Shown: positions 36,808-47,913 of the stretch, piece after piece
How positions within the stretch are numbered: the stretch's first letter is position 1
Layout: every line of letters begins with the position of its first letter
NCBI GenBank assembly: GCA_011634665.1
Contig: WAEK01000004.1
Coordinates: forward strand, 2,423,501-2,487,500
DNA from: Mortierella sp. BCC40632
Taxonomy: Eukaryota > Mortierellomycota > Mortierellomycetes > Mortierellales > Mortierellaceae
Length of the DNA stretch: 64,000 bases
Direction: 5' to 3'
Notes under the pieces: model-generated
Database searches by the model: none
Seen by the model: only the letters and a program-made list of their open reading frames with translations
Told to the model about the DNA's origin: nothing
Made by a program: the position numbers and the translations under genes

Positions 36808-38768
36808 ATGATTAGCCTCGTCTCGAACGCCTCCGGCACCACTGATGTTCTCCGAGCTGCCATCCCCATCGGCGTCGGTCTTGCTTCAGTTGCCTACCTC
36901 ACAATGAAGGCGACCACCGCCCGTATTGTAAGTACCAGGCAATTATTGCTGCTTCACTTCAAAATATTTGCAATATACTAACCACCGCTGCTCCCTTGAA
37001 TACTTCAATACACTAGACAACCCCAGTCGCCTCCCTCAGACCCGGAGATGCTACCCATGATCAAGAATACAATGAGGATCAGGACGCGTTCCTGAGACGA
37101 TGCGAAGAAGAATGTGGCCCGGTGTACAAGATCAAAATGCTGAACTTGGACCTGACTGTAGTCTCGGGAGCTTTGATCCGTGAGGTCTTTTTGAACGACG
37201 ACTTTAGTTCAGGCGACTCGATTGATGACCTGACAGACATGCAAAAGTTTTTCAAGAGCATTGTCAAGAGCAACAGGGGTGACGACAACAAAACGATTCA
37301 TGAGATCGTGCGCGAAAATATTACGCCTAATTTGCCTCTCTTCACTCCATTGATTGTCCAACAGTTTGTCTCCAACCTGGAGGAACGCATGAAGATCTGT
37401 GGCTCTATCGATGGGAGTGATCCGAGAATTCTAGTCAAGGAGCCCATTTTGGTGATTCAGGAGATGATTGCTTCTGCAAGTAAGTCCTAGTCTTCTCTAA
37501 GACTGTTTTTAAACTTGCGGGCAAAATGACACCAATATCTATATATCCTATGATTTGTGACTAACGTTCCACACACCAATTAATCACAAACGGTGACTTG
37601 TAGTGGCAGGTGTTTTTGTTGGTCTAGAGATCGCAAAGAGCCAAGGCGTGATCAAGACTTTTATGAATGCAGCGATCGACTTTGGGGATGTCATTGGAAG
37701 GGGTGAGGCGCGCAAATTTTCATTGTGGCGCACACTCACTAGAAGGGCCACATTCAACTTCCACAATCCTCTCAATCCTCTGCATAAGCATCTTCGTGTC
37801 CTAGTCGAGGCTGCTGAGCCTGTCATCGCCGAACGTCGCAGACTTGAGGCAGAGGCAATCGAGAAGGGTATCGAGTATGAGCGACCTAACGATGTTCTTG
37901 AAAGACTGCTTGGAAAGACTGAGAAATACGGGTTTGTCGACATTGAGGATATGTGTGGCCACATCCTGGTCCTGATCCTGGCCTCAGTCCATACCACGAC
38001 AGACTCGTCTACAAATCTTCTCTATTATCTTGCTGCTTTCCCTCATCACATTGACCAGCTTTTCGATGAACAACAGCAGGTTTTGGACCAACAGCAACGT
38101 GAACGTGAAGAGCAACGCCAGGAGCTCATCAGCAAGAACGAGACAATCCCTTCAGAGTTGGACTCGTCTCATGATCGAGACTTGACAGCCGCTGCAATCA
38201 AAAAGATGGTTCACATGGACTCATTTGTTCGTGAGGCCATCCGTCATCGAATCGAGCTTCTAACCTTTGCCCACCGCGCTCGCAAGACTATCATCCTTTC
38301 TGACGGAACTGTGATCCCTAAGGGCACAGATGCTATCGTCAACATGAAATCTGCCCACTTTGGATCGGAACAAGGTGAAGATCCATCTGAGTTCCGGCCC
38401 TGGAGATTTGTTGGCCGAGCCAAGCCAGCATCCAAGGTTGCCCCGGACTTTTTACCATTTGGCATGGGACGGTAAGTACTTTGTAATGAGAAAACTCATG
38501 GTCTGGAGGTAGGAGCTGAGAAAGAAAAAAAAAAGAAAGGACTAATTGTCTAACCTATGGATCACTTTGTTATTACTAAACATTAAAAAATAGTCATGCC
38601 TGTCCAGGTCGGTTCATGGCGATCCAAGAGATGAAGACCATTGTACTGATGTTTGTGCAAAGGTACTCCAAGATTGAGATTCAGGATGCAACTCATATAA
38701 ATGAGATCCTACGCTCGCGCTTTGGCATGCCAATGCCCACTGGACTCTACTTCACCAAGCGAGCCTAG
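36808..38768 (+). CDS. Cytochrome P450, tandem copy A
   Basis: Four exons (36808-36927, 37017-37479, 37604-38471, 38594-38768) give 541 residues. Exon 1 encodes just the N-terminal membrane anchor (AIPIGVGLASVAYLTMKAT), which should tether the enzyme to the ER. Core P450 motifs are present: I-helix SVHTTTDSSTNLLYYLA, K-helix ExxR in FVREAIRH, PERF-like FRPWRF, and heme-binding FGMGRHACPGRF with Cys487. His instead of Asp/Glu in the I-helix recalls the AAIHTT signature of ascomycete ent-kaurene-oxidase-type P450s. A Gln/Glu/Arg-rich insert (EQQQVLDQQQREREEQRQEL) lies between helices I and K. Substrate unknown. AATAAA at 38930-38935 may serve polyadenylation. First of three copies with the same intron phases. 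Confidence 0.92.
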
Positions 38769-38796
38769 TCTCTTCTTTTCTTCTTTTCCCTTTTCT

Positions 38797-38834
<38 letters not shown>

Positions 38835-41286
38835 CACAAGTGCCAAAATAGATACATTTGCTTTTCTTTGTAACTAGGCAGCCAATCCAATAGCAATAAG
38901 TTTACTCCTGTCGTATAACTTGTAAATACAATAAAGTAACCATCTAGAATTGTTCTAAACGGTAGTTTGCTTATTTTGACTCCTCGGAAAAATCACGCGA
39001 GTTCAACTAAAGCTAATCGATAAGCGGAATATGCTGTTGGAATACTCTCAGAATACTTCTCGGATCTTTACCGCGATAGAGCGATGCTGGGAGAGCCTGT
39101 GAGGAATTACCCCTTCCCCCACTGACGTCCTGAAAGGTGAATGGCGAATAGGGTCGTCATATGCTTCAGCCAGTTGACTCGACGGGCTTTTACGGCCAGA
39201 CACCACCCTCATCCCCATGACTTTCTGAAAGAAAACCCTCGTCCCTATCCGATGACAAATCATATGGACATTTCTATCATGCTTTGATGGAGTAGCAGTC
39301 TGCCCTTTGAACAAAACAAGGTCGATATTTGAGTTGGAGGCTCATATCAATTGACTTTCCTTTCGCGTTGTATTCGAAGAACCAAAAGGGATATTTGTCA
39401 TAAGGCGCGCTGAAAACAAAAAGAAAGGGCTTAACGAGGGCTGTAGGCTATCGTCTGTCCAGATACCCCTCACTCACTGAGTTTTTTTTTTTTTTTTTTT
39501 GCTTGTTCGCACTGAGGTCATAGTCTGAGGTCTTATTTTTTTTCCCCCTCAGAAGTTAAATGTTATTCTTTTATTCCCGAAATCCCGAACACAACGCCCT
39601 TTTTCTCTGGCCATGCTTGCGCAAGCGCAAGGGCTACGCAGCACGGGGTCGAAGCGCTCTCCGGCATCCATGATGAACGAAAAAGGAGGGAGAGGAGAGG
39701 AAGAAAAAAAAAAGCAGGAGATTTTTGTCTTGCCACCCTGTTCAGTACGCAACGAATCACTAACCGGCTTAGGGTTTTCTATAGCTCAGCCTAAAAAAAA
39801 AAAAAAAAAGGAGGGCTTAAGAAAGGTGCAAAGCCTTAGCCAGCTGCTTTTTTAGGACTTTATGCTAGGAGCCAATCTTTGAAAAGTGTTCTACCGCGGA
39901 TATCTAGGCGGATGAATTAGCTCAGACAGCCCGCGCTTTGAGTCGACAGCAGTCTCGAGTCGGCTTTTGTGAATTTTGAAGCGAAGACACCAAGCAAAGG
40001 TGCGAACATCTCGGATGAGGAAATAATAACCAGAATGAATCTCAAAGACAGTATTGCAGTAAAGTGGAGAGGCATGAGATGCAGTTGTTGAAGTTGTAAG
40101 GAGAGGGAGGGGGGAATGTATGCACTGTCTAGTTAGTCTACTGAAATTCAATTGGTGATGGACGGAGAATGCTCGCTGTCTATGGCCCCGGAAAACAGTC
40201 CAACACACTTTCTGAAGATCGATTTCTTCTCATCCTTCTTTTCTCACACTCTATTGATTGTGAACTGGGTCATGGTGAAGTCAAATCGGAGTACTGGGTT
40301 GGATGGTTTGGAGAGATTGGAGAAGAGCAAAGAGTTGAACCGTTGCCGATGGACACTGGAGGGGTTGGAGTAAGGAACAACCGGGGTGGTGACTGCGGAT
40401 TGCAGTTGAATGCGTATGAAATGGTTGCGCGTCTGAAATCAAAGCGTAGCTAAAAACCCTTTAGCACACTTTGTGCCTACCACTCAGAATTCAAGGAGGT
40501 ACTGCGCTTCCACCCTCAAAGGTCAAAGCCCTAAGCTCTGGTCACCAAAAAAAGAAAATAGAAAAAAATAAACCTTGTTGAGGAGTAAACCTTCCTGATA
40601 TCCTTTGTTTGTTCAGCTCGATAGAGTTAAGCTAAAAGCCATCGTAATGAACGACTGACAGAACATTGGAATCTCTTTGTGTACGCGAACGCATACAAAA
40701 CAAAGGAAGAAATGAGAACTCATCGCAAACAGCTGAATGTATCCGCAGTTTGGTAGATCATTGTCTTTTTTTCTTAACCCATTGCTGCTTTTCTAGACCG
40801 GCAGAATTCATTTCCGGATCCTTACATGGACTTTCTTACCAGTCAACCATTGAGTCAGGCTCTTTTTGGTCAGTGCCTGCGATCAAGGCCTTTGAATCAG
40901 TCGCTGGACTCTACCTCCTTAACTCTTTTTGTCGCTTTTTTTTCTTTTACATTATCTGCGCAGATGAATGCAGAGAATATCCTCGTGAGAACAGGTTTTA
41001 GCAGTGTTAATGATTTGATGGTAACGGGAAAGTAAAAGAAAAAAGTCTCTGAGAAGGGAAATATTACGATTGACATGTCCATGTACTAACCGCTTATTCG
41101 TAGCATGGAAAGAGCTTCCGACTGACTGGTTGGATGAACCTACCTCTCTCTTTTCCACCTGAGATTTCTCTCTTCAGAATTATAGGACACTCACAAAAAA
41201 TCGATGAACAAAGCAGCACTCGAGTGAAAAAAGTCAACCAAGGGAGTGCCGCCTTCTATCCCCTCTCTTCCTGCAACCAACTGGGC

Positions 41287-41287
41287 G

Positions 41288-41328
<41 letters not shown>
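41287..41328. repeat. (GTT)14 microsatellite
   Basis: A perfect GTT trinucleotide run of 42 bases. Leu- or Val-run frames across it are artefacts. Confidence 0.93.
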
Positions 41329-41330
<2 letters not shown>

Positions 41331-41774
41331 CATTGCGAGGAGGGAGAAAGGAGGAGGGGATGGAAGGGTTCGACTATCTTGGGCTTGGTATGCAGCTACT
41401 TGAAAATAGAGTGCAGCTCAATTCTATGAGAGGGAGGTGGAGAAAGAATATTGATAAGAGAAGACCGGTGGTAAGAGGAGGATACTGTTCATTAGTTATC
41501 TTCATGAACAAAGATAGAGACCTTTGGACTCTTATTGGATCCAAGGCATTGTTCCTCGGTCGCTCATTCTAAGGTCCTACTCAAAGCGCAGCCAAGTAAC
41601 TAGCGTAATGTTCGAAATAGGTATCCAATTGCAGGGCCATGGCTGCTAGCGCGGCTACGCCATTTCTATTACGGAGAAAGGGGTTGCTACTGCGGAAACG
41701 ATTAATCGAGGCATGGACGACCTCAACTGACAAGGTTCGTATTGCGCTAAGCAAGTGGCCATGGATGAAAAAGG

Positions 41775-41781
41775 TATAAAA
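41775..41781 (+). promoter_or_regulatory. TATA box of P450-B
   Basis: TATAAAA lies about 195 bases upstream of the P450-B start codon, near the spacing of the TATA-like element of P450-A. It replaces the 14-mer shared by copies A and C. Confidence 0.5.
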
Positions 41782-41974
41782 TGCAAGACTCTTCCTCTTG
41801 TAGCTGTTTTCATTCACCTTATTTCTCCAACAACAACCTTGGGTTTTTATTCTTCATCTACAGAATTTCAAGCACTCCCTTATCTCAATACTCAAGTCCC
41901 ACACGAGACAGAGACCTAGTTTCAACTAACTCACCCTTTCAGCTCTACATCGATCTCTTTCCTACGACCTCATA

Positions 41975-44006
41975 ATGATTGGCCTTGTATCCAATGCCAC
42001 CGGAGCTACTGACGCCCTCCGTACTGTCATCCCCATTGGTATCGGCCTTGCCTCAGCTGCCTACCTCACTGTGAAGGCAACTTACAATCACTCCAGCGAT
42101 GTAAGGACTCGGACCTTCTTCTCTTCCTTTCGCTTCCCTACTCTCCCTCCCTCCCTCTCCTCATCTCTCTTTCTCGTTTTGCCTAGCCAACTCTACCTCC
42201 TTTTATCTGACTATTGAGAATTTTCCCCTTCTGTCTTTGAAAACACTAGTCGATCCCAATGGTTTCTCTTCTGCCAGGGGAGACGACCCATGATAAGGAA
42301 TATGAAGACGACCAAGACGAATTTCTGGGCCGTTGCGTGGATGAATGTGGCTCGACTTTCATGGTCAAGTTGATGAACATGGAATTTGTTGTCCTCCCAG
42401 TCGCCGTCATTCGCGAAGTCTTCATGAGTGATGACTTTAGTGCCCCAGACTCATTGGATTATCTTCAAGAATTCCGATCATTTCTTCGATCTATTACCAA
42501 GAGTCACTTAGACGATGACAACAAAAAAATCCACGAGATGGTCCGAAACTCGATTACACCTAACTTGGTCCTATATACACCAAGAATTGTTGAACAGTTG
42601 GAGACCAGCTTAAACATTCAAATGAAGTCCATTGGTACTCTGGTTGATGAGGACAACGAGAAGGGTCCAAGGATTTTGGTAGAGAAGCCTTTGTCAGTTC
42701 TTCAAGAGATGGTTGCCAGCGCAAGTAAGTATAAACGAAAAGTACAAGGAAAACTTTTTCTTAAAGCAGTTCCTTCTCCTCCCTAAATGCTTACTGATCT
42801 TTTTTTTTTTTCCATTGTTATAATTATTATTATTCACCAACCAATGACAACCTATAGTGGCCTGCGTGTTTGTCGGTCCAGAAATTGCTAGGAACCGAGA
42901 AGTGATTAGGACCTTCATTAATGCTACTGGTGACTTTGCAGAAAGTATCGGGAACGGTTCGCCACGAAGGGCCTCGCTCTGGGGTAGGCTGTCAAAACGG
43001 CTCTCATATAGCAATCGAAACCCTCTCAACCCTTTGAACAGGCACGTTCAAGTCCTCGTCGAAGCTGCCGAGCCTATCATTATTGAGCGTCGTAGACTTG
43101 AAGCAGAGGCGATCGAAAAGGGTGTCGAGTATGATCGACCTGATGACGTTCTCCAGGGATTTCTCGACAGTGCTGACAAGTATGGGCTCATCGATATTGA
43201 GGATGTTTGTGGTCATATCATGATCATGATCCTAGCTTCGGTTCACACCACAACAGACACATCTACAAATCTTCTCTATTACCTTGCTGCTTTCCCACAA
43301 TACGTCGAACAACTCTACGAAGAGCAGCAGCAAGTATTGAACCTTCAGCAACGCGAGAATGAGGAGAAACGCCAGGAACTCATCCGCAAGAACGAGGCCA
43401 TCCCCCCAGAGTTGGACCCATCTCACGATCGAGAAATGACAGCTGCTGCAGTCAAGAAGATGGTCCACATGGACTCATTTGTCCGTGAAGTATTCCGGTA
43501 TCGAACAGAGAGACTGACAATACCTCACCATGCTCGCAAGACCACTACCCTTTCTGACGGAACTACCATTCACAAAGGTCAACATGTGCTTTGTAACATG
43601 AGATCAGCCCACTATGGATCCGATCAAGGCGAGGATCCAGCCGAATTCCGACCATGGAGGTTTGTCGGGAAGTCCAAGGCTGCAACAAAGGTTGCTCCAG
43701 ACTTTTTGCCATTTGGCATGGGCCGGTACGTATCTTGAATTGAGTGCATATCGATAGTTTAGTTGTTGAAAGCGAAAAAGGAGGAAGACAGCGAACTAAT
43801 GATGTGAACAACTTTCTGAAATGTTGAATAGTCATGCTTGTCCTGGCCGATTTTTGGCTATTCAGGAGCTCAAGACGATCGGGATGATGTTTGTACAGAA
43901 GTACTCTAAGGTCGAAATTCAAGACCCGAGCTGCACAAAGAAGGCTCTTTTGACACGCCTAGGAGCTTCAACACCCACAGGACTCTACTTTACTGAGCGA
44001 GTATAG
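41975..44006 (+). CDS. Cytochrome P450, tandem copy B
   Basis: Four exons (41975-42100, 42250-42724, 42858-43725, 43832-44006) give 547 residues. The start MIGLVSNATGATDALRTVIP matches copy C and, less closely, copy A. Motifs: I-helix SVHTTTDTSTNLLYYLA, ExxR in FVREVFRYR, FRPWRF, and heme loop FGMGRHACPGRF with Cys493. The third and fourth exons have exactly the lengths (868 and 175 bases) of those in copies A and C. Copy B differs most in the early part of exon 2 (ECGSTFMVKLMNMEFVVLP instead of the ECGPV.. TVVSG type), a region linked to substrate access in P450s, so it may accept a different substrate; that is inference. AATAAA at 44218-44223 may serve polyadenylation. Confidence 0.92.
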
Positions 44007-44880
44007 GCTAGATATCTCTTTGCTCGAAACCTTGTAGATATTAGGCTACATCCTCTAAACAGTACTATAAACCTTGAGTGCCTTGTCTTGAATTCAGTAT
44101 TCTTTGATGGTGAAGGACACTCTATGTGCTCTCTTTATTCAGACAGCACCAACATACTGAGAAAAAAATGGAAGAAAGAAAGAAAACGAAAGCGACCTCT
44201 ATTTATTGTTTATTACCAATAAAGAAGGCTGGTGGCCAAAGCCTCGATGCCAATCCAAGAAAAAAAAGACGTTAGTTGGCGAGATAAATTGTATCCTTAC
44301 TGTCTAAAGGAATGGGCTATAGTTTTCACAAGATCCAGATAGTCAGATCACGAGTCTACATTTGATAAAGCAGACTGTAGTTCGTGTCCATAAAACTGAC
44401 TCTTCACGCGTCCTGATGGCTAAATGGTTCAAGAGGCGTGCATGCACCAAGACCTATCCACCGGTCTTTCGGGCTTAAAATGACCTAGGATAAATTCGAC
44501 TAGGCTTCACCGGCAAATTACTCACCCGGTCACCTCAAAAACTCTCTTGTGACTAGGACAGAAAAGGAGAGGTTACGACAATTGACAAAGTAGGATTTTC
44601 TGCATGAATCTTGCATATAGTTTCAGTCCGGGGTCCGCACGCTCAAGCCTCTGGCGTAATAATCCTCTTTTTGCTGCCGATGCTCTGAATGACTACCAGC
44701 GCGACTTGGCGTATGTGTTACACATCTCAGTCCGCTACAACCTGAATGTTGTTTCTGGGGGTTGGGCATGATTGATGGGTGATCCAAGCGAAGAGGACCG
44801 ACCGGAACTTGCGCTGCGTCAGGCACATTTACGTCAAGCAGGGATGATAATATTTCCAGAGCATAACCCCTTCCCCTTTC

Positions 44881-44925
44881 TTCTCTCTCTTCTCTCTCTT
44901 CTCTCTCTTCTCTCTCTTCTCTCTC
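44881..44925. repeat. (TTCTCTCTC)5 minisatellite
   Basis: Five perfect copies of a 9-base pyrimidine unit. Confidence 0.93.
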
Positions 44926-45491
44926 TCACACACACCTTTTCCCCCTCACGCTCCCCGTTCTCGGAAAAGGAGTCGCAGCTATTGACTCGGCATCCTGCCA
45001 TGTTCGGCAATTACGGCTCCCGAACTCCGAAGAATCTAGCTATTGAGGCGTACATGAGGGCGTTCTTGTGGAACTTGGTCAGAGTTTTGTATCTACGCCT
45101 TGGCATCATAACCGCTACTCTTTGGTTCACTTCAAGAATGAATCCGTAGTGTACTGGCCAACCTACCCGAATAGCACGAAATGGCATAAAGAATGGACAT
45201 GATTTCCTGCAATGGTTCTCAAAAGTGTTTGCAGCGAGAAGATAGTAAGGCTCGGATGTCATGTGTCGGACCGTGAAGCAAGGGTAAACCAAATTGAGAA
45301 CAACCTCGACTGTCGAAAAAAACAGGTATGGATCTATGTTAAGCCGAGTGCCGTTCCTAGCCTACTACTGCTTTGGCCCACATAATCATTGCTGGTTAGA
45401 GTCAGCGGGCCAGTCTCCTTTATTTCTCACTTTAAGCATTGGTTGAAACGTTAGCTGCACTTTCTATTTACCATAGTACATGCGAGGGCAT

Positions 45492-45505
45492 AATGCTTAA
45501 ATAGC
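45492..45505 (+). promoter_or_regulatory. Shared TATA-like promoter element of P450-C
   Basis: AATGCTTAAATAGC, identical to the element upstream of P450-A. Here it is 424 bases from the start codon instead of 238; the pyrimidine expansion at 45579-45691 accounts for much of the extra distance. Confidence 0.55.
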
Positions 45506-45578
45506 GCGAAATTCCCTTAACCTTTTTTTCTTCTTCTTCCTATCACTCATAAAAAGTCTCCAGACTCTCATCCTTCTT

Positions 45579-45691
<113 letters not shown>

Positions 45692-45928
45692 CGCCGCTAA
45701 TCCTTGTGTCAACCTACGTCTGGGTCTCAGGTGGCTACTTTTCAGGCTCCACTCCGACACACTCCCCCTCCACATACACAGAAGCCTCTTAAAATCCTGA
45801 ACCATAATCCAGTCAAGCTTAACTGTGAAGTTTAACCCACAAAACACAAACAACAACAGTGACAACAAACAACAACAGCGGCGGCAACAAACACGACAAT
45901 AGCAACACCAACAGCAAGACACCTAACT

Positions 45929-47913
45929 ATGATTGGTCTCGTCTCCAACACTTCTAGCCTTGTGGCTACCGATGCACTTAGAACTGCCATCCCTCTTGGC
46001 ATTGGCCTTGCTTCGGCTGCCTATTTGACCATGAAGGCGGTTGCCTCAGGCCCTAATATGGTGAGCCCAATTTTTTTCCCCAGCTCCCTGTCTTCAAAGC
46101 TACTTCCTTTGACTGACTTCACTTAACCTTCTCTGTCCTTTCTTTCTCTCCTTCAGTCAACTCCAATGGCTTCCATTAGAGCAGGAGACAAAACTCATGA
46201 TAAAGAATACCAGGATGACCAAGATGAATTTTTGACAAGATGCGAAGAAGAGTGTGGCCCGGTGTTCAGAATCAACTTTATGAACCTGGACATGACCGTG
46301 GTCTCAGGCCCACTCATTCGTGAGGTCTTTATGAATGAAGACTTTAGTGCTGGTGACACGATTGAAGAGCTGACTGGGTTAAGGTCATTCTTCAGAAGTA
46401 TCGTCAAAAGCAACAATCACAAGGACAGTAGAACTATTCATGAGATTGTCCGCGACAAGATCACACTGAACCTTGAGATGTTCACTCCTAGGATTGTGGA
46501 GGAGTTGGTTAAGAATCTGAATGAACGAATGGAGCTGCTCGGCACAGTTGTCAGTGAAGGCGAAAAGGGAACTAGAATCCTGATTGAGAAACCCCTTTCC
46601 GTCCTTCAAGAGATGGTCGCAAGTGCAAGTAAGTTGATAGAGCAGTGGCACTAACCTTTCATATGTCGCACTGAAGAAATAAGACTGGGCAAGAATAGAG
46701 GATTAATAGGTATGGATCTGTGATTCTTGTCTGACTTTTAGTGGCCAGAGTGTTTGTTGGACCAGAGATCGCCAGTAGCCGAGATGTGATTGAAACCTTT
46801 ATCGAGTCGACTAGGGACTTTGGGAAAGTTCTTGGTGATGGCGAGCTAAGGAGCGCTACTCTCTGGAAGAAACTATCTAACAAGACTTTATATAGTCCCC
46901 ACAACCCTCGCAACCCTCTGAGCAAGCATGTTCGTGTCCTTGTCAATGCCGCAGGGCCTGTCATCATCGAGCGACGTAGGCTCGAGGCGGAGGCGATTGA
47001 AAAGGGTGTCGAGTATGATCGACCTGATGATGTACTTCAGAGACTGCTTGACAGTAATGAAAAGTACGGATTTGTCGACGTTGAGGATGTGTGTGGTCAC
47101 ATCCTAATTTTGATCTTGGCCTCGGTCCACACCACAACAGACTCGTCTACAAATCTTCTCTATTATCTTGCTGCTTTCCCACAATACATTGAACAACTCA
47201 ACGAGGAACGACAACAGGTATTGGACCTTCAGCAACGTACGCGCGAGGAGCAACGCCAAGAACTCATCCGCAAGAACGAGGTCATCCCCCCAGAGTTGGA
47301 CCCATCTCATGATCGAGACATGACATCCGCTGCAGTCAAGAAGATGGTTCACATGGACTCGTTTGTCCGTGAAGTATTCCGATATCGAACAGAGAGACTT
47401 ATATTGCCTCACCATGCCCGCAAAACCATCATCCTTTCCGATGGAACTGTGATCCCAAAGGGTCACTACGCCATTTGCAACATGAAGTCTGCACACCACG
47501 GATTTGACCAGGGCGAGGACCCAACTGAATTCCGGCCATGGAGATTTGTTGGCCGGTCAAAAGCGGCTACTAAGGCTGCTCCAGACTTTTTGACGTTTGG
47601 AATGGGCCGGTATGTACCTTCCTCGGATAATGCATCATTGTTGCCCAATGTGAACACATAACGGAAGAGCTAGTGGGTGAAAGAATGAGACAAACAAGAT
47701 TGACTGATCAGGGCTCAATTTTCTTTTTTAACGTGTAGACATGCATGCCCTGGCAGATTCTTGGCCATCCAAGAGTTGAAGACAATTGGAATGTTGTTTG
47801 TGGAGAGATTCAACAAACTCGAGGTTCAAGACCCTTCATTGACGAAGAAGGTACTTCGAAGCCGCATGGGTGCCCCAGCACCTACTGGACTCTACTTTAC
47901 GAAGCGGACGTAA
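45929..47913 (+). CDS. Cytochrome P450, tandem copy C
   Basis: Four exons (45929-46060, 46157-46628, 46742-47609, 47739-47913) give 548 residues. Motifs: I-helix SVHTTTDSSTNLLYYLA, ExxR in FVREVFRYR, FRPWRF, and heme loop FGMGRHACPGRF with Cys494. Exon 2 (ECGPVFRINFMNLDMTVVSG) is closer to copy A, and the end of exon 3 (FVREVFRYRTERL, HHARKT) closer to copy B, so the history may include gene conversion as well as duplication. The Gln/Glu-rich I-K insert is present (EERQQVLDLQQRTREEQRQE). The membrane anchor in exon 1 predicts an ER enzyme. AATAAA lies 65 bases after the stop (47978-47983). Substrate unknown. Confidence 0.92.

Larger units (their letters stand above)
38769..41974. other. Intergenic region between P450-A and P450-B
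   Basis: 3.2 kb with no supported gene. It holds a CT run just after P450-A (38801-38830), T and A tracts (39482-39500, 39793-39809), and a GTT/TTG microsatellite. Short frames at 40152-40453 and 40666-41035 have ordinary composition but no recognisable domain. The P450-B promoter lies at the right end. Confidence 0.5.

Noticed and set aside
44405..44485. tRNA-like D-arm (TGATGGCTAAATGGTTCAAGA)
   Set aside because: No matching acceptor stem or T-arm with the GGTTCGAATCC consensus could be folded; at best a remote SINE trace.
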